Source of the DNA: CAKSHC01 sp045631845
GTDB lineage: Bacteria > Bacillota > Clostridia > Oscillospirales > UMGS1783
DNA: 39,021 nt
NCBI GenBank assembly: GCA_045631845.1
Contig: JAZQVM010000072.1
Span: 1 to 39,021, forward strand
Direction: 5' to 3'
Positions 14,716 through 21,791 of the stretch are shown here, one piece after another. The translations under genes were made by a program, and so were the position numbers. Position 1 is the first letter of the stretch. Each line of letters starts with the position of its first letter. The notes beneath the pieces are model-generated. The model saw only the letters and a list, made by a program, of their open reading frames with translations, was not told where the DNA came from and searched no databases.

Positions 14716-15546
14716 ATGGCAAACGTATGTGTAATTACCGGCGGCGGCTCCGGCATGGGATTCGAAGCGGCCAAACTCATGAAAGATAAGGTGGTCGTCC
14801 TGTCGGGGCGTACCGAGTCGAAATTGAGCAAAGCCTGCGAAGAACTCAAGGCGCTCGGCGTAGCCGCTACCTATAAAACCTGCGACACCTCCTCCCGCAC
14901 CAGCGTGCAGGAATTGGTGGCCTTTGCCGCTTCCTTGGGCGAGATCAAGAGCGTAATCAACTCGGCCGGCCTCTCTCCCGCTATGGCCAAACCCGAAACC
15001 ATCGTGCGCGTCAATGCGCTGGGTACCGTCTATGTCAATCAGGAATTTTCCAAGGTCATGAAGCCCGGCAGCGTTATCGTCGACGTGTCTTCCAACTCGG
15101 CCTACGTCCTGCCCTCGTTTCTGATCAATAAGAAGCAGTACCTGCTGGCTGAAACCGACGAAACCGCCTTCGTCTATAAGATCGTCAAGAAAGCCGGCAT
15201 GGCTCACTCGGACTACCAGAAGGCCGGCTTCGCCTACTCACTCTCCAAGAACTTCGTGGTTTGGTATGCCAAGAAGTGCGCGTTTGAGTACGGCAAAAAA
15301 GGCATCCGTGTCTGCTCCCTCAGCCCCGGACTGATCGCTACCGATATGGGCAACCTTGAAGCCAAGGAAGGCGGCTTCCTCATCGGCTTCTCGGCCGAGG
15401 AGCGTATGGGTAAGCCCGAAGAACTGGGTTTCGCTCTGTGGAGCGTGGCCGATGAACGCAACGGTTATCTCGCCGGCGTCGACGTGCTGGTCGATGGCGG
15501 TTCCACCAACGGCCAAAAAGAATTTAAAAAGAAAAAGAAAAAGTAA
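14716..15546 (+). CDS. SDR-family oxidoreductase with extended loop before the catalytic Tyr
   Basis: This 276-residue Rossmann-fold dehydrogenase has nucleotide motif TGGGSGMG (8-15), NSAG (82-85), Ser125/126 and the catalytic pair Tyr174-X3-Lys178 (YSLSK), followed by SLSPGLIATDM. The Ser-Tyr spacing is about 48 residues, where classical SDRs have about 13. The inserted, charged helical segment (about 131-170) resembles bacterial 3alpha-hydroxysteroid dehydrogenase-type SDRs. The substrate is unknown. The C-terminus ends KEFKKKKKK, an unusual Lys run after the usual GG terminus. A good SD (AAAGGAG) and its own promoter and terminator make it a single-gene unit. Confidence 0.88.
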   Translation: MANVCVITGGGSGMGFEAAKLMKDKVVVLSGRTESKLSKACEELKALGVAATYKTCDTSSRTSVQELVAFAASLGEIKSVINSAGLSPAMAKPETIVRVNALGTVYVNQEFSKVMKPGSVIVDVSSNSAYVLPSFLINKKQYLLAETDETAFVYKIVKKAGMAHSDYQKAGFAYSLSKNFVVWYAKKCAFEYGKKGIRVCSLSPGLIATDMGNLEAKEGGFLIGFSAEERMGKPEELGFALWSVADERNGYLAGVDVLVDGGSTNGQKEFKKKKKK

Positions 15547-15551
15547 AGGTA

Positions 15552-15582
15552 AAAGAGCAGGCATCACGCCTGCTCTTTCTTT
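15552..15582 (+). terminator. Terminator after the SDR gene
   Basis: AAAGAGCAGGC / GCCTGCTCTTT with loop ATCAC, then CTTT. It ends where the toxin promoter's -35 begins. Confidence 0.88.
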
Positions 15583-15608
15583 ACATTTCTTGTCAAATGC
15601 GGTAATAT
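15580..15608 (+). promoter_or_regulatory. Promoter of the small TxpA-like toxin
   Basis: TTTACA (15580-15585), 17-base spacer, TAATAT (15603-15608). The roughly 90-base leader that follows is full of hairpins (GGTGCT/AGCACC, CTACC/GGTAG). The last one pairs CCCTCC (about 15683-15688) with the GGAGGG of the SD, so translation may be repressed. Confidence 0.6.
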
Positions 15609-15705
15609 AGAAACGGTGCTCAGCACCCTTAAAGGCTACCATAACGGTAGGCGGTTGGCTCTCCAGTCGGAGGGCACTTTTCCCTCCGGAAAGGAGGGGT
15701 GCCAT

Positions 15706-15792
15706 ATGGTTACTTACGAAGCGCTGTTCCTTTTAGGATCCCTTCTTGTATCAATTATCGCACTTGTTACTGAGCTAACAAAAAAGAAATAA
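15706..15792 (+). CDS. Putative type I toxin, TxpA/holin-like family
   Basis: This is a 28-residue peptide: MVTYEALFLLGSLLVSIIAL followed by VTELTKKK. The TYEAL start, a single hydrophobic helix (about 7-22) and a Lys tail match the putative holin-like toxin family that includes Bacillus TxpA (TYESL start). Such peptides insert in the membrane and are toxic when overproduced. It has an exceptionally strong SD (AAGGAGGGG) 7 bases before the ATG, and that SD can be hidden in a hairpin. A consensus promoter points toward it from the other strand, giving a type I toxin-antitoxin arrangement. The family call is from the sequence; toxicity is inferred. Confidence 0.82.
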   Translation: MVTYEALFLLGSLLVSIIALVTELTKKK

Positions 15793-15863
15793 CCGCCCCT
15801 CGTCCAAAAGTGCGGTTATTTCTTAACTAATCTTTGGGCCAACCGTCTATCGGTAGCCTTTCT
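15779..15863 (-). ncRNA. Putative antisense antitoxin RNA
   Basis: Transcription from the consensus minus-strand promoter 15870-15898 would begin near 15863 and end at the shared terminator (T run at about 15779-15785). The product is about 85 bases and complementary to the 3' end of the toxin mRNA. Its 5' part contains AAAGGCTACC and CGGTTGGC, also present in the toxin leader (about 15631-15660), so both RNAs carry a similar 5' hairpin. It contains no gene. Confidence 0.65.
15784..15824. terminator. Bidirectional terminator between toxin and antisense RNA
   Basis: 13-bp stem AAGAAATAACCGC / GCGGTTATTTCTT with a 15-base loop; A and T runs on both sides allow termination in both directions. 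The left arm overlaps the toxin's stop codon. Confidence 0.9.
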
Positions 15864-15869
15864 GCTATT

Positions 15870-15898
15870 ATTATACGCTTTTTCGCTCCATTTGTCAA
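15870..15898 (-). promoter_or_regulatory. Consensus promoter of the antisense RNA
   Basis: On the minus strand TTGACA (15893-15898), 17-base spacer and TATAAT (15870-15875) match the consensus exactly and point at the 3' end of the toxin gene. It lies just past the exonuclease stop, and no gene follows in that direction before the terminator. Confidence 0.85.
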
Positions 15899-15902
15899 GC
15901 CG

Positions 15903-16805
15903 TCAGGCTTGCTCTTTTTTCTGCTCGGTATTGGTTTTCTTCTTGCGCCGTCGGCGCCGTTTCTTCTGCGGCGGCTCAGCCGAGGAATCGGCCGTGCGCT
16001 CGGTCAGAATACGGGACGCCGTATACAGCCGATCGGGCCACTTGGTAAAGCGGAAAGTCACCGTTAAACTATGCCCGCCCTCGCACTCCACCTCGGATAC
16101 CGTGTGGCGAGAATCCTGCTCCTTAAATACGGAGAGTATTAAAGGACGCCCGCAAAACGGGCAGTAAACCTCTCGCAACTCCCGTATGGCTTCTTCCTTG
16201 TTGGCAAAAGCCTGTCCCTTGCGCTCCTGCCCGTTGCGGGTGGGCACAGGGTACTCGGCAAGCCCCTTAACCATATCCAAATGCTTGCACACCTTGGCGG
16301 TGTTGAGGGCATCGTTGAGCGCATCGTGGGCATCGAGCGCCGGCTCACCCAGCGACTCCATAACGGCCGTGAGCGAATGTTGGCGGTTCTCATGGGTAAT
16401 CTGCCCGTCATAGATAATCTGCAAGTCATAGCAGGGCGGCAGAGGACAGTTCAGCCCATGCAGCATCATGTTGGTGCGTAGCATCGGAATGTCGTCCGGT
16501 CCCCAAGTGAGAATCACGCAATCCTCCCCGCACCACTTGGCAAAATCGTCAAAAGCATCGGGGAAGGGGAGCCCTTGAATCAAATCATCATCGGTCAGCC
16601 CCGTCACGCGGGTCACATGCTTATGCATGTGGGTGTAAAATTGGGGCATCACCATTGCCTTGAAGGTGTCGATAACCTCCAACGCCTCATTGACCTTGGC
16701 CGCTCCGATCTGAATGACCTCGCCCACCAGCACCACCGGCTTGCGCACCATCCGCTTGGGATGCGGCGGCTGGTTCCATTCCATATCCAGTATAATGTAG
16801 TTCAC
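15903..16805 (-). CDS. DEDDh 3'-5' exonuclease (KapD-like) with zinc ribbon and basic tail
   Basis: This 300-residue protein has an N-terminal RNase T/DnaQ-type exonuclease domain (about 1-180): Exo I LDMEWN (Asp7, Glu9), Exo II TWGPDD (Asp104/105), Exo III HDALNDALNT (His160, Asp165). These residues bind two metals and hydrolyse nucleotides from 3' ends. Unlike simple KapD proteins it continues with a Cys-rich element, CPFCGRPL (Cys215, Cys218) with Cys241, likely a zinc ribbon. It ends in a highly basic tail (QKKRRRRRKKK, about 280-290) suited to RNA or DNA binding. The SD (AGGAG) lies upstream on the minus strand. Substrate (RNA or DNA) is not decided by the sequence. Confidence 0.88.
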   Translation of the reverse strand: MNYIILDMEWNQPPHPKRMVRKPVVLVGEVIQIGAAKVNEALEVIDTFKAMVMPQFYTHMHKHVTRVTGLTDDDLIQGLPFPDAFDDFAKWCGEDCVILTWGPDDIPMLRTNMMLHGLNCPLPPCYDLQIIYDGQITHENRQHSLTAVMESLGEPALDAHDALNDALNTAKVCKHLDMVKGLAEYPVPTRNGQERKGQAFANKEEAIRELREVYCPFCGRPLILSVFKEQDSRHTVSEVECEGGHSLTVTFRFTKWPDRLYTASRILTERTADSSAEPPQKKRRRRRKKKTNTEQKKEQA

Positions 16806-16837
16806 AAATCATACTCCTAACTTCGTACACTTCCTTC

Positions 16838-16866
16838 ATTATACCGCATCTTTGTTGTTATTTCAA
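16838..16866 (-). promoter_or_regulatory. Promoter of the exonuclease gene
   Basis: On the minus strand TTGAAA (16861-16866), 17-base spacer, TATAAT (16838-16843). A 9-bp inverted repeat TTTGTTGTT / AACAACAAA (about 16851-16873) covers the -35 and could be an operator or the end of the upstream XRE transcript. Confidence 0.7.
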
Positions 16867-16883
16867 CAACAAAATATTCCCTA

Positions 16884-17081
16884 TCATTTATCACTGCGTC
16901 CCAGTAAATAATCCACGCTGGTTTGATAAAAATCGGCTAACTGAATAAGCACCTGCGTCGGTATGTCATTCTCTCCTGTTTCGTATTTCGAATAACCCGT
17001 TTGCGACATCCCCAACATCTTGGCCACCTGCGTCTGGGTCAGATCGCGGTCTTCCCGCAAATCGCGGATACGTTTATACAT
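16884..17081 (-). CDS. XRE-family transcriptional regulator
   Basis: This 65-residue protein is a single helix-turn-helix domain of the Cro/C1 type: LREDRDLTQTQVAKMLGMSQTGYSKYE fits helices 2-3 (about residues 9-35), then NDIPTQVLIQLADFYQTSVDYLLGR. It binds DNA as a dimer. It is divergent from the DUF6809-like gene at 17176. The gap between them holds three GGTTA-type half-sites over the other gene's promoter, so it probably represses that gene and itself. It has no sensory domain. Confidence 0.92.
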   Translation of the reverse strand: MYKRIRDLREDRDLTQTQVAKMLGMSQTGYSKYETGENDIPTQVLIQLADFYQTSVDYLLGRSDK

Positions 17082-17118
17082 ACGATCACCTCAACTCTAT
17101 TTTACAATAATCTGTTTC

Positions 17119-17153
17119 AGGTTATTGACATTTAACCTGGATTAGGTTAAAAT
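17119..17153 (+). promoter_or_regulatory. Promoter with overlapping XRE operator
   Basis: TTGACA (17125-17130), 17-base spacer, TAAAAT (17148-17153). Half-sites CAGGTTA (17119), TAACCTG (17133) and AGGTTA (17144) alternate in orientation across the promoter, giving two overlapping palindromes that cover -35 to -10. Confidence 0.75.
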
Positions 17154-17175
17154 ATATTACAAGGAGGCAAATATA

Positions 17176-17445
17176 ATGGAAAATATACTGATTGAATTAT
17201 GGCGTGGGAATATACAACCGGCGCAAATGAATGTGGAACACAAGGATTTACAGGAATTATCACGACTTATGGCTATCAACGCCGAGAAGATGGAGAATAT
17301 GCTAAACGAGGATCAACGACAGCAATTGGACAAATATATTACTTGTATTCACGAGTATTATGATCTGTATGTGGAGCAATGTTTTTGTAACGGATTCCGA
17401 TTGGGCTCGAAGTTGTTTGCCCAAGCATGGCAAGAAACCGACTAA
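17176..17445 (+). CDS. DUF6809-like small protein
   Basis: This 89-residue, mainly alpha-helical protein begins with a good SD (AAGGAGG). It has the general layout I associate with DUF6809: ILIELWRGNIQP at the start, a middle helix EKMENMLNEDQRQQLDKY, and the C-terminal FCNGFRLGSKLFAQAW. The function of the family is unknown. No membrane segment or catalytic motif is seen. It is divergent from an XRE repressor and is AT-richer than the surroundings, as in small mobile or phage-derived regulatory pairs. Confidence 0.75.
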   Translation: MENILIELWRGNIQPAQMNVEHKDLQELSRLMAINAEKMENMLNEDQRQQLDKYITCIHEYYDLYVEQCFCNGFRLGSKLFAQAWQETD

Positions 17446-17461
17446 GTTCGGTTTCTTTTTT
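17432..17461 (+). terminator. Terminator overlapping the DUF6809-like stop codon
   Basis: AAGAAACCGA / TCGGTTTCTT followed by a T run; the TAA stop (17443-17445) lies in the loop. Confidence 0.88.
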
Positions 17462-17492
17462 ACACCGTTGAAGGCGTAAGTTTTCTACCGAA

Positions 17493-17581
17493 ATATGGGC
17501 AAAGCCCATATATCAACCGCCGTAGGCGGATATCCTATGGATGATAAACCTTGCGGTAGGATATATGACCACAGGCCATAT
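17493..17581. repeat. Cluster of short hairpins separated by ATAT
   Basis: Successive small hairpins ATATGGGC/GCCCATAT, CCGCC/GGCGG, ATCC/GGAT, ACC/GGT and ATATGACC/GGCCATAT with 3-4 base loops are joined by ATAT-containing spacers. The style resembles the 3591-3796 array but is less regular. No gene is present between 17446 and 17643. Confidence 0.6.
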
Positions 17582-17589
17582 ATAGATAC

Positions 17590-17617
17590 TTGCATTTTCT
17601 TAAAAATGTTATATAAT
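17590..17617 (+). promoter_or_regulatory. Promoter of the trkAH operon
   Basis: TTGCAT (17590-17595), 16-base spacer, TATAAT (17612-17617), 26 bases before the trkA ATG. Confidence 0.7.
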
Positions 17618-17643
17618 AGAAGATAAGTAAAGTGAGGGATATC

Positions 17644-19005
17644 ATGAATATTATTGTTGTCGGTGCCGGTAAGGTCGGGCAGGCGTTGGTCGCTCAACTG
17701 GCACGGGAAAATTACAATGTAACGGTGGTAGATACCGATGCCGCGGTGCTGGATCGGTTGGTCAACACCTATGATATGCTGGGCGTTGAGGGCAACGGCG
17801 CCAATCTTGATATCCAGCGAGAGGCGGGCGTGGCCAATGCCGATCTGCTGATTGCCACCACCGATAGCGACGAGATCAATATGATCGCCTGCTTGGTAGC
17901 CAAGAAACTGGGCGCGGCCCATACCATTGCCCGTGTGCGCAACCCCGAGTACGAGAAGCAGTTGCGCTTCATGCGTCGGGAACTGGGGCTTACCATGGCC
18001 ATCAACCCCGAAAAAGAATCGGCCCGTGAAATTGCCCGCGTCCTGCGCCTGATGGGCGCCAGCAAGGTGGAAGCTTTTTCCAAAGGCCGTATTGAATTGA
18101 TTGAACACCATCTGCATACCGATTCGCCCCTGTGTGGCATCAAGCTGATGGATCTGAATAAGAAACTGCGCGTGCAGGTGCTCATCTGTGCCGTCGTGCG
18201 CCAAGGTCGCGTCACCATTCCTTCGGGTAATTTCACCCTGCAGGCCGAGGATACCGTGTATCTGACGGCCTCCCCGCAGGTGCTGGAAAAATTCTTCCGT
18301 GCCATCGGCATGCGCCATAGCCGTGCCCGCTCGGCCATTCTCGTCGGCGCGTCAACCACCGGCTATTACCTGTCACAAGCGCTGACCGATGCCGGCATGT
18401 CCATTAAGGTTATCGATCAAAATGAGGAGCGTTGCCGCCACTTTGCCGAGATGGTCCCCCGCGCACTGGTCATCCATGGCGACGGGACCGACAGTGAACT
18501 GCTCGCCGAGGAAGGCGTTGGCGAGGTCGATGCCTTCGTGGCGCTGACCGATATCGACGAAACCAACATCCTTATGTCTATGAATGTATCGCACGATAAC
18601 GATTGTAAGGTGGTCACGAAAGTCAACCGCCAATCCCTGCGCACCCTGCTTGACCAGACGGGACTGCTCAATACCGTGGTATCGCCCGCCGAGGTTACGG
18701 CCGAGCGTATTTTGGTCTATGTCCGTGCCATGCATAATGCCGACGGACTGCCCGCCAAAACCCTGCACCATCTCATTAGCGGTCAGGTCGATGCGCTGGA
18801 ATTTACCGTCACCGAATCCTTCCCCAATCTGGGTATGCCGCTCAAGGACCTGCCCATCAAAGAGGGAGTCCTGCTGGCCGCTATCGTGCGCCCCTCGGGT
18901 GAGATTATCATTCCCTCGGGTAACGACAGTTTGCAAAAGGGTGACGATGTGATACTGGTCACCACCGATACCGAACTGATCGACCTGCGCGACATTCTGA
19001 GGTAA
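17644..19005 (+). CDS. trkA: Trk potassium uptake regulatory protein TrkA
   Basis: This 453-residue cytoplasmic protein has two tandem RCK units, each a Rossmann NAD-binding half and an RCK_C half. The first has VVGAGKVGQALVAQL (about 5-19) and the second VGASTTGYYLSQAL. RCK_C segments end near 220 and 453, with NFTLQAEDTVYLTA and GNDSLQKGDDVILVT as matching elements. ATG 17644 is chosen because GAGGG lies 5 bases upstream; a GTG at 17632 in frame has no such SD. TrkA gates the TrkH channel in response to NAD(H)/ATP. trkH begins 4 bases after its stop. Confidence 0.95.
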   Translation: MNIIVVGAGKVGQALVAQLARENYNVTVVDTDAAVLDRLVNTYDMLGVEGNGANLDIQREAGVANADLLIATTDSDEINMIACLVAKKLGAAHTIARVRNPEYEKQLRFMRRELGLTMAINPEKESAREIARVLRLMGASKVEAFSKGRIELIEHHLHTDSPLCGIKLMDLNKKLRVQVLICAVVRQGRVTIPSGNFTLQAEDTVYLTASPQVLEKFFRAIGMRHSRARSAILVGASTTGYYLSQALTDAGMSIKVIDQNEERCRHFAEMVPRALVIHGDGTDSELLAEEGVGEVDAFVALTDIDETNILMSMNVSHDNDCKVVTKVNRQSLRTLLDQTGLLNTVVSPAEVTAERILVYVRAMHNADGLPAKTLHHLISGQVDALEFTVTESFPNLGMPLKDLPIKEGVLLAAIVRPSGEIIIPSGNDSLQKGDDVILVTTDTELIDLRDILR

Positions 19006-19009
19006 CGCT

Positions 19010-20485
19010 ATGCTCAATGTCAAAATGATCGGCTATGTCTTGGGCAAAATCTGTTTGGTCGAGGCGCTGGCCATGGTTCTGCCCGCAGGGGTTTGTCTAT
19101 ACTTCGGCGAAGGGGATTTTACCGCCTTTGCCGTCATGATTGCCTTTTTATTGGCGCTGGGTCTTACGCTGGTTACCAACCGCCCCCGCAACACCGCCAT
19201 CTTCGCCCGTGACGGACTGGTCACGGTCGCCCTGTCTTGGATATTGCTCTCCCTGTTCGGGGCGTTGCCCTTCTATCTGTCGGGCGCTATCCCCAATTAT
19301 ATCGACGCTGTCTTTGAAACGGTGTCGGGCTTTACCACCACCGGTGCTTCCATCTTAACCGATGTCGAAGCCATGGGCAAGGGGCTTCTCTTTTGGCGTA
19401 GCTTCACCCATTGGCTGGGCGGTATGGGTGTACTGGTCTTTGTCATGGCGGTATTGCCCTCGTCGGGCGGCTCGGCCATGCACTTGATGCGTGCCGAGGT
19501 ACCAGGTCCTACGGCCGGTAAACTGGTCAGCAAAATGAGCGCCACCGCCCGTATTTTGTACGGCATCTATCTGGCCTTGACGGTACTGGAGATCGTGATG
19601 CTCCTGTGCGGCGGCATGAGTTTGTATGACAGTTGTATCAACTCCTTCGGCTCGGCCGGCACCGGCGGCTTCTCCAATTACGCTCTCTCCATCGGGCATT
19701 ATAACAATGTCTATTATGAGGTTGTCATCGGCACCTTCTGTCTGCTCTTCGGCATCAATTTTAACCTGTTCTATTTCCTGCTCATCGGCAAGATACGGGA
19801 TATTTTCAAGAGCGAAGAATTGCGCGCCTATCTGTGCATCATTGCGGCGGCGGTGGTGTTGATCGCCGTGAACATCATGCAGATGTATGGCTCGTTCTGG
19901 ACGGGTCTGCGCCACGCCTATTTCCAGGTCGCCTCCATCATCACCACTACCGGATTTTCCTCGGTCGACTTTAATCTGTGGCCGTCTTTCTCCCAATTTA
20001 TTTTGGTGATGCTCATGTTCTTCGGTGCCTGCGCCGGCAGCACCGGCGGCGGCATCAAAATCTCCCGCTTGGTGATCTATTTCAAAACGGCAGGGCGCAA
20101 CCTGCGCCGCACGCTCCACCCCAACGCCGTCGAAACGGTGCACTTTGAGGGCAAACGCTTGGACGACAACGTGGTGCGCGGTACCCATGTCTATCTCGTG
20201 GTCTATCTGATGATCTTCATCGTTTCCATTCTCCTTATCAGTCTGGAAGGTTTTGATTTTACCACCAATTTTACGGCGGTAACCGCCTGCCTGAACAATA
20301 TCGGCCCCGGCCTGTCTAAGGTCGGCCCGCTGGGCAGTTTTGCCATCTTCTCCGATGGGGCAACCATGCTTCTCAGTTTCATCATGTTGCTGGGACGATT
20401 GGAGATCTTCCCCATTTTGTTGTTATTCTCCCCGTCGGTATGGCGCCGCAAAAAATTCCATCAAAAAAGAGTCATCGGAAGATGA
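19010..20485 (+). CDS. trkH: Trk potassium uptake channel TrkH
   Basis: This 491-residue membrane protein has about ten hydrophobic helices and the four pore loops of the TrkH/KtrB family: GFTTTGASIL, GSAGTGGFSNYA, ITTTGFSSVD and CLNNIGPGLSKVG, each with the central Gly of the selectivity filter. The inner-helix loop GACAGSTGGGIKISR is also typical. It takes up potassium under control of TrkA. The stop codon lies inside a terminator hairpin that is itself part of a 36-bp sequence found again at 21792. Confidence 0.96.
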   Translation: MLNVKMIGYVLGKICLVEALAMVLPAGVCLYFGEGDFTAFAVMIAFLLALGLTLVTNRPRNTAIFARDGLVTVALSWILLSLFGALPFYLSGAIPNYIDAVFETVSGFTTTGASILTDVEAMGKGLLFWRSFTHWLGGMGVLVFVMAVLPSSGGSAMHLMRAEVPGPTAGKLVSKMSATARILYGIYLALTVLEIVMLLCGGMSLYDSCINSFGSAGTGGFSNYALSIGHYNNVYYEVVIGTFCLLFGINFNLFYFLLIGKIRDIFKSEELRAYLCIIAAAVVLIAVNIMQMYGSFWTGLRHAYFQVASIITTTGFSSVDFNLWPSFSQFILVMLMFFGACAGSTGGGIKISRLVIYFKTAGRNLRRTLHPNAVETVHFEGKRLDDNVVRGTHVYLVVYLMIFIVSILLISLEGFDFTTNFTAVTACLNNIGPGLSKVGPLGSFAIFSDGATMLLSFIMLLGRLEIFPILLLFSPSVWRRKKFHQKRVIGR

Positions 20486-20491
20486 CTCTTT
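20456..20491. repeat. 36-bp direct repeat, left copy (terminator at the trkH stop)
   Basis: Perfect 36-base match to 21792-21827. It contains the terminator AAAGAGTCATC, GGAA loop, GATGACTCTTT (20466-20491). It carries the trkH TGA (20483-20485) and, read on the other strand, ends the lipoprotein gene's transcript with a T6 run. Confidence 0.95.
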
Positions 20492-20496
20492 TCTCT

Positions 20497-21291
20497 TTAT
20501 GCTGATGTTTTTTTATAAATAGTCCCTATTTTTGAACTATAAGGATGACTATCATCAACAATCGTTAACTGCTTATTTTCACGGTCGTATTGCAATGAAA
20601 TTACGTACTCTGTTATCGCATCTGCTGTATAGACAATGCCGTCAAGGGATACTACAGCATCCCATTGCATTATCGCAGCACCCTGTGCCACATACTTTTC
20701 TCCTTGGAAAATTAAGCCACGCTTTTGAATCAATATTTCCTCCCATGCCTGTTCGGCTGACTGCTTATCAGGGAGGGTTTCAAAATATGTGTCAAATCTT
20801 TCATAACGTTCGTCCTTTTCCGTCAATGAGGAATCAGAAATTTCCAAGACAAGGCAATTTAACACCATTCCTGCCTCATCCTCAAATTTATATTTTCGAT
20901 ATATACCATAAATATCTTCGACTTTGAGCGGATCAGGGGTCGGCTCCGGTTCAGGTTCAGGAGTAGGTGTAGGCTCTGGTGTAGGAGTAGGGGTTGGAGT
21001 AGGGGTTGGAGTGGGTGTAGGGGAAGGGGCCGGTGTCGGGGCGGTCGAGGACTGAGTCAGCGAGGACTGAGATGTCGAAGGCTTGCTCGGCGTTGTAGTC
21101 GAGGGCTTAGAGGTTTGCGCCGAGGATGATTGAGAGGACTGTGCGGATGATGACGAAGACTGCGAAGGCTTTTCGCTGTTTTGTACCGTTTGATCTTGTG
21201 GGTGACTTTCGGGAGCAGATGAGGTGCTCGCACAGCCGATGACTGCTAACAGCAAACTTGCCATTAAAATCAGTGCTAACACTTTTTTCAT
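20497..21291 (-). CDS. Lipoprotein with Ser-rich and Pro-Thr repeat stalk, unknown function
   Basis: This 264-residue protein begins at the ATG giving a normal signal peptide with lipobox VIGC (Cys20); an upstream TTG at 21315 adds only a basic extension. Residues 41-83 are Ser/Thr/Gln-rich, and 85-121 are a Pro-Thr then Pro-Glu repeat that forms an extended stalk. Residues about 122-264 are a compact domain (VEDIYGIYRKYKFEDEAGM, then YAQ-like strands) that I do not recognise. It is surface-exposed on the membrane. It is AT-rich, lies inside a module flanked by 36-bp direct repeats, and is divergent from an XRE regulator whose likely operator sits in its promoter. Confidence 0.85.
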   Translation of the reverse strand: MKKVLALILMASLLLAVIGCASTSSAPESHPQDQTVQNSEKPSQSSSSSAQSSQSSSAQTSKPSTTTPSKPSTSQSSLTQSSTAPTPAPSPTPTPTPTPTPTPTPEPTPTPEPEPEPTPDPLKVEDIYGIYRKYKFEDEAGMVLNCLVLEISDSSLTEKDERYERFDTYFETLPDKQSAEQAWEEILIQKRGLIFQGEKYVAQGAAIMQWDAVVSLDGIVYTADAITEYVISLQYDRENKQLTIVDDSHPYSSKIGTIYKKTSA

Positions 21292-21327
21292 GGTATAAAT
21301 TCTTTTTCTTTGCAAAATACTGCCATT

Positions 21328-21356
21328 AGTATATGATGTATTACATCATTTGTCAA
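21328..21356 (-). promoter_or_regulatory. Lipoprotein promoter containing an XRE-type operator
   Basis: On the minus strand TTGACA (21351-21356), 17-base spacer, TATACT (21328-21333). A palindrome ATGATGT-N3-ACATCAT (21333-21349) fills the spacer exactly. A weaker related site is seen at about 21358-21374. Confidence 0.8.
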
Positions 21357-21430
21357 GTGATATGCCACATCATTTCCTGAATTAACAATTCATTTTATAC
21401 TGGAAGTATTAATAGCGAGGAGGGAAAATT

Positions 21431-21763
21431 ATGAGCGAACCATCAAACAACTCCTTAGGAGCTCGCATTAAACATCTTAGATTAAATAAAAAAATGACCC
21501 GTGAATGTTTGGCGGAGGCCTTAGATGTCAGTACTCGTTTTTTAGCTGATGTTGAGGCTGGGAAAGTGGGCATTTCCTTAGCAACGCTAACTCGATTATG
21601 TAAGGTATTAAATACATCGGCAGACTATCTGTTAGGGTTGCTTGACCTGTCAGCCGATGATCAGGAACTACTGGCAATTAATAAGAAATTGGGAGATATA
21701 GACAAGGATAGGTTGCCCTATATTCATACGATAATTGATACCTTTATTAAGGCCATTCGCTAA
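21431..21763 (+). CDS. XRE-family regulator with C-terminal helical extension
   Basis: This 110-residue protein has a Cro/C1 helix-turn-helix (about 10-66: LGARIKHLRLNKKMTRECLA, LDVSTRFLADVEAGKVGISLATL) and TSADYLLGL, then about 40 helical residues (DDQELLAINKKLGDIDKDRL) that could dimerise or sense a ligand. A strong SD (GAGGAGGG) precedes the start. It is divergent from the lipoprotein gene and probably represses it through the palindrome at 21333-21349. It lies inside the direct-repeat-flanked module and is AT-rich like the lipoprotein. Confidence 0.92.
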   Translation: MSEPSNNSLGARIKHLRLNKKMTRECLAEALDVSTRFLADVEAGKVGISLATLTRLCKVLNTSADYLLGLLDLSADDQELLAINKKLGDIDKDRLPYIHTIIDTFIKAIR

Positions 21764-21791
21764 TACTAAAACCACCATCCTTTTACTATTT

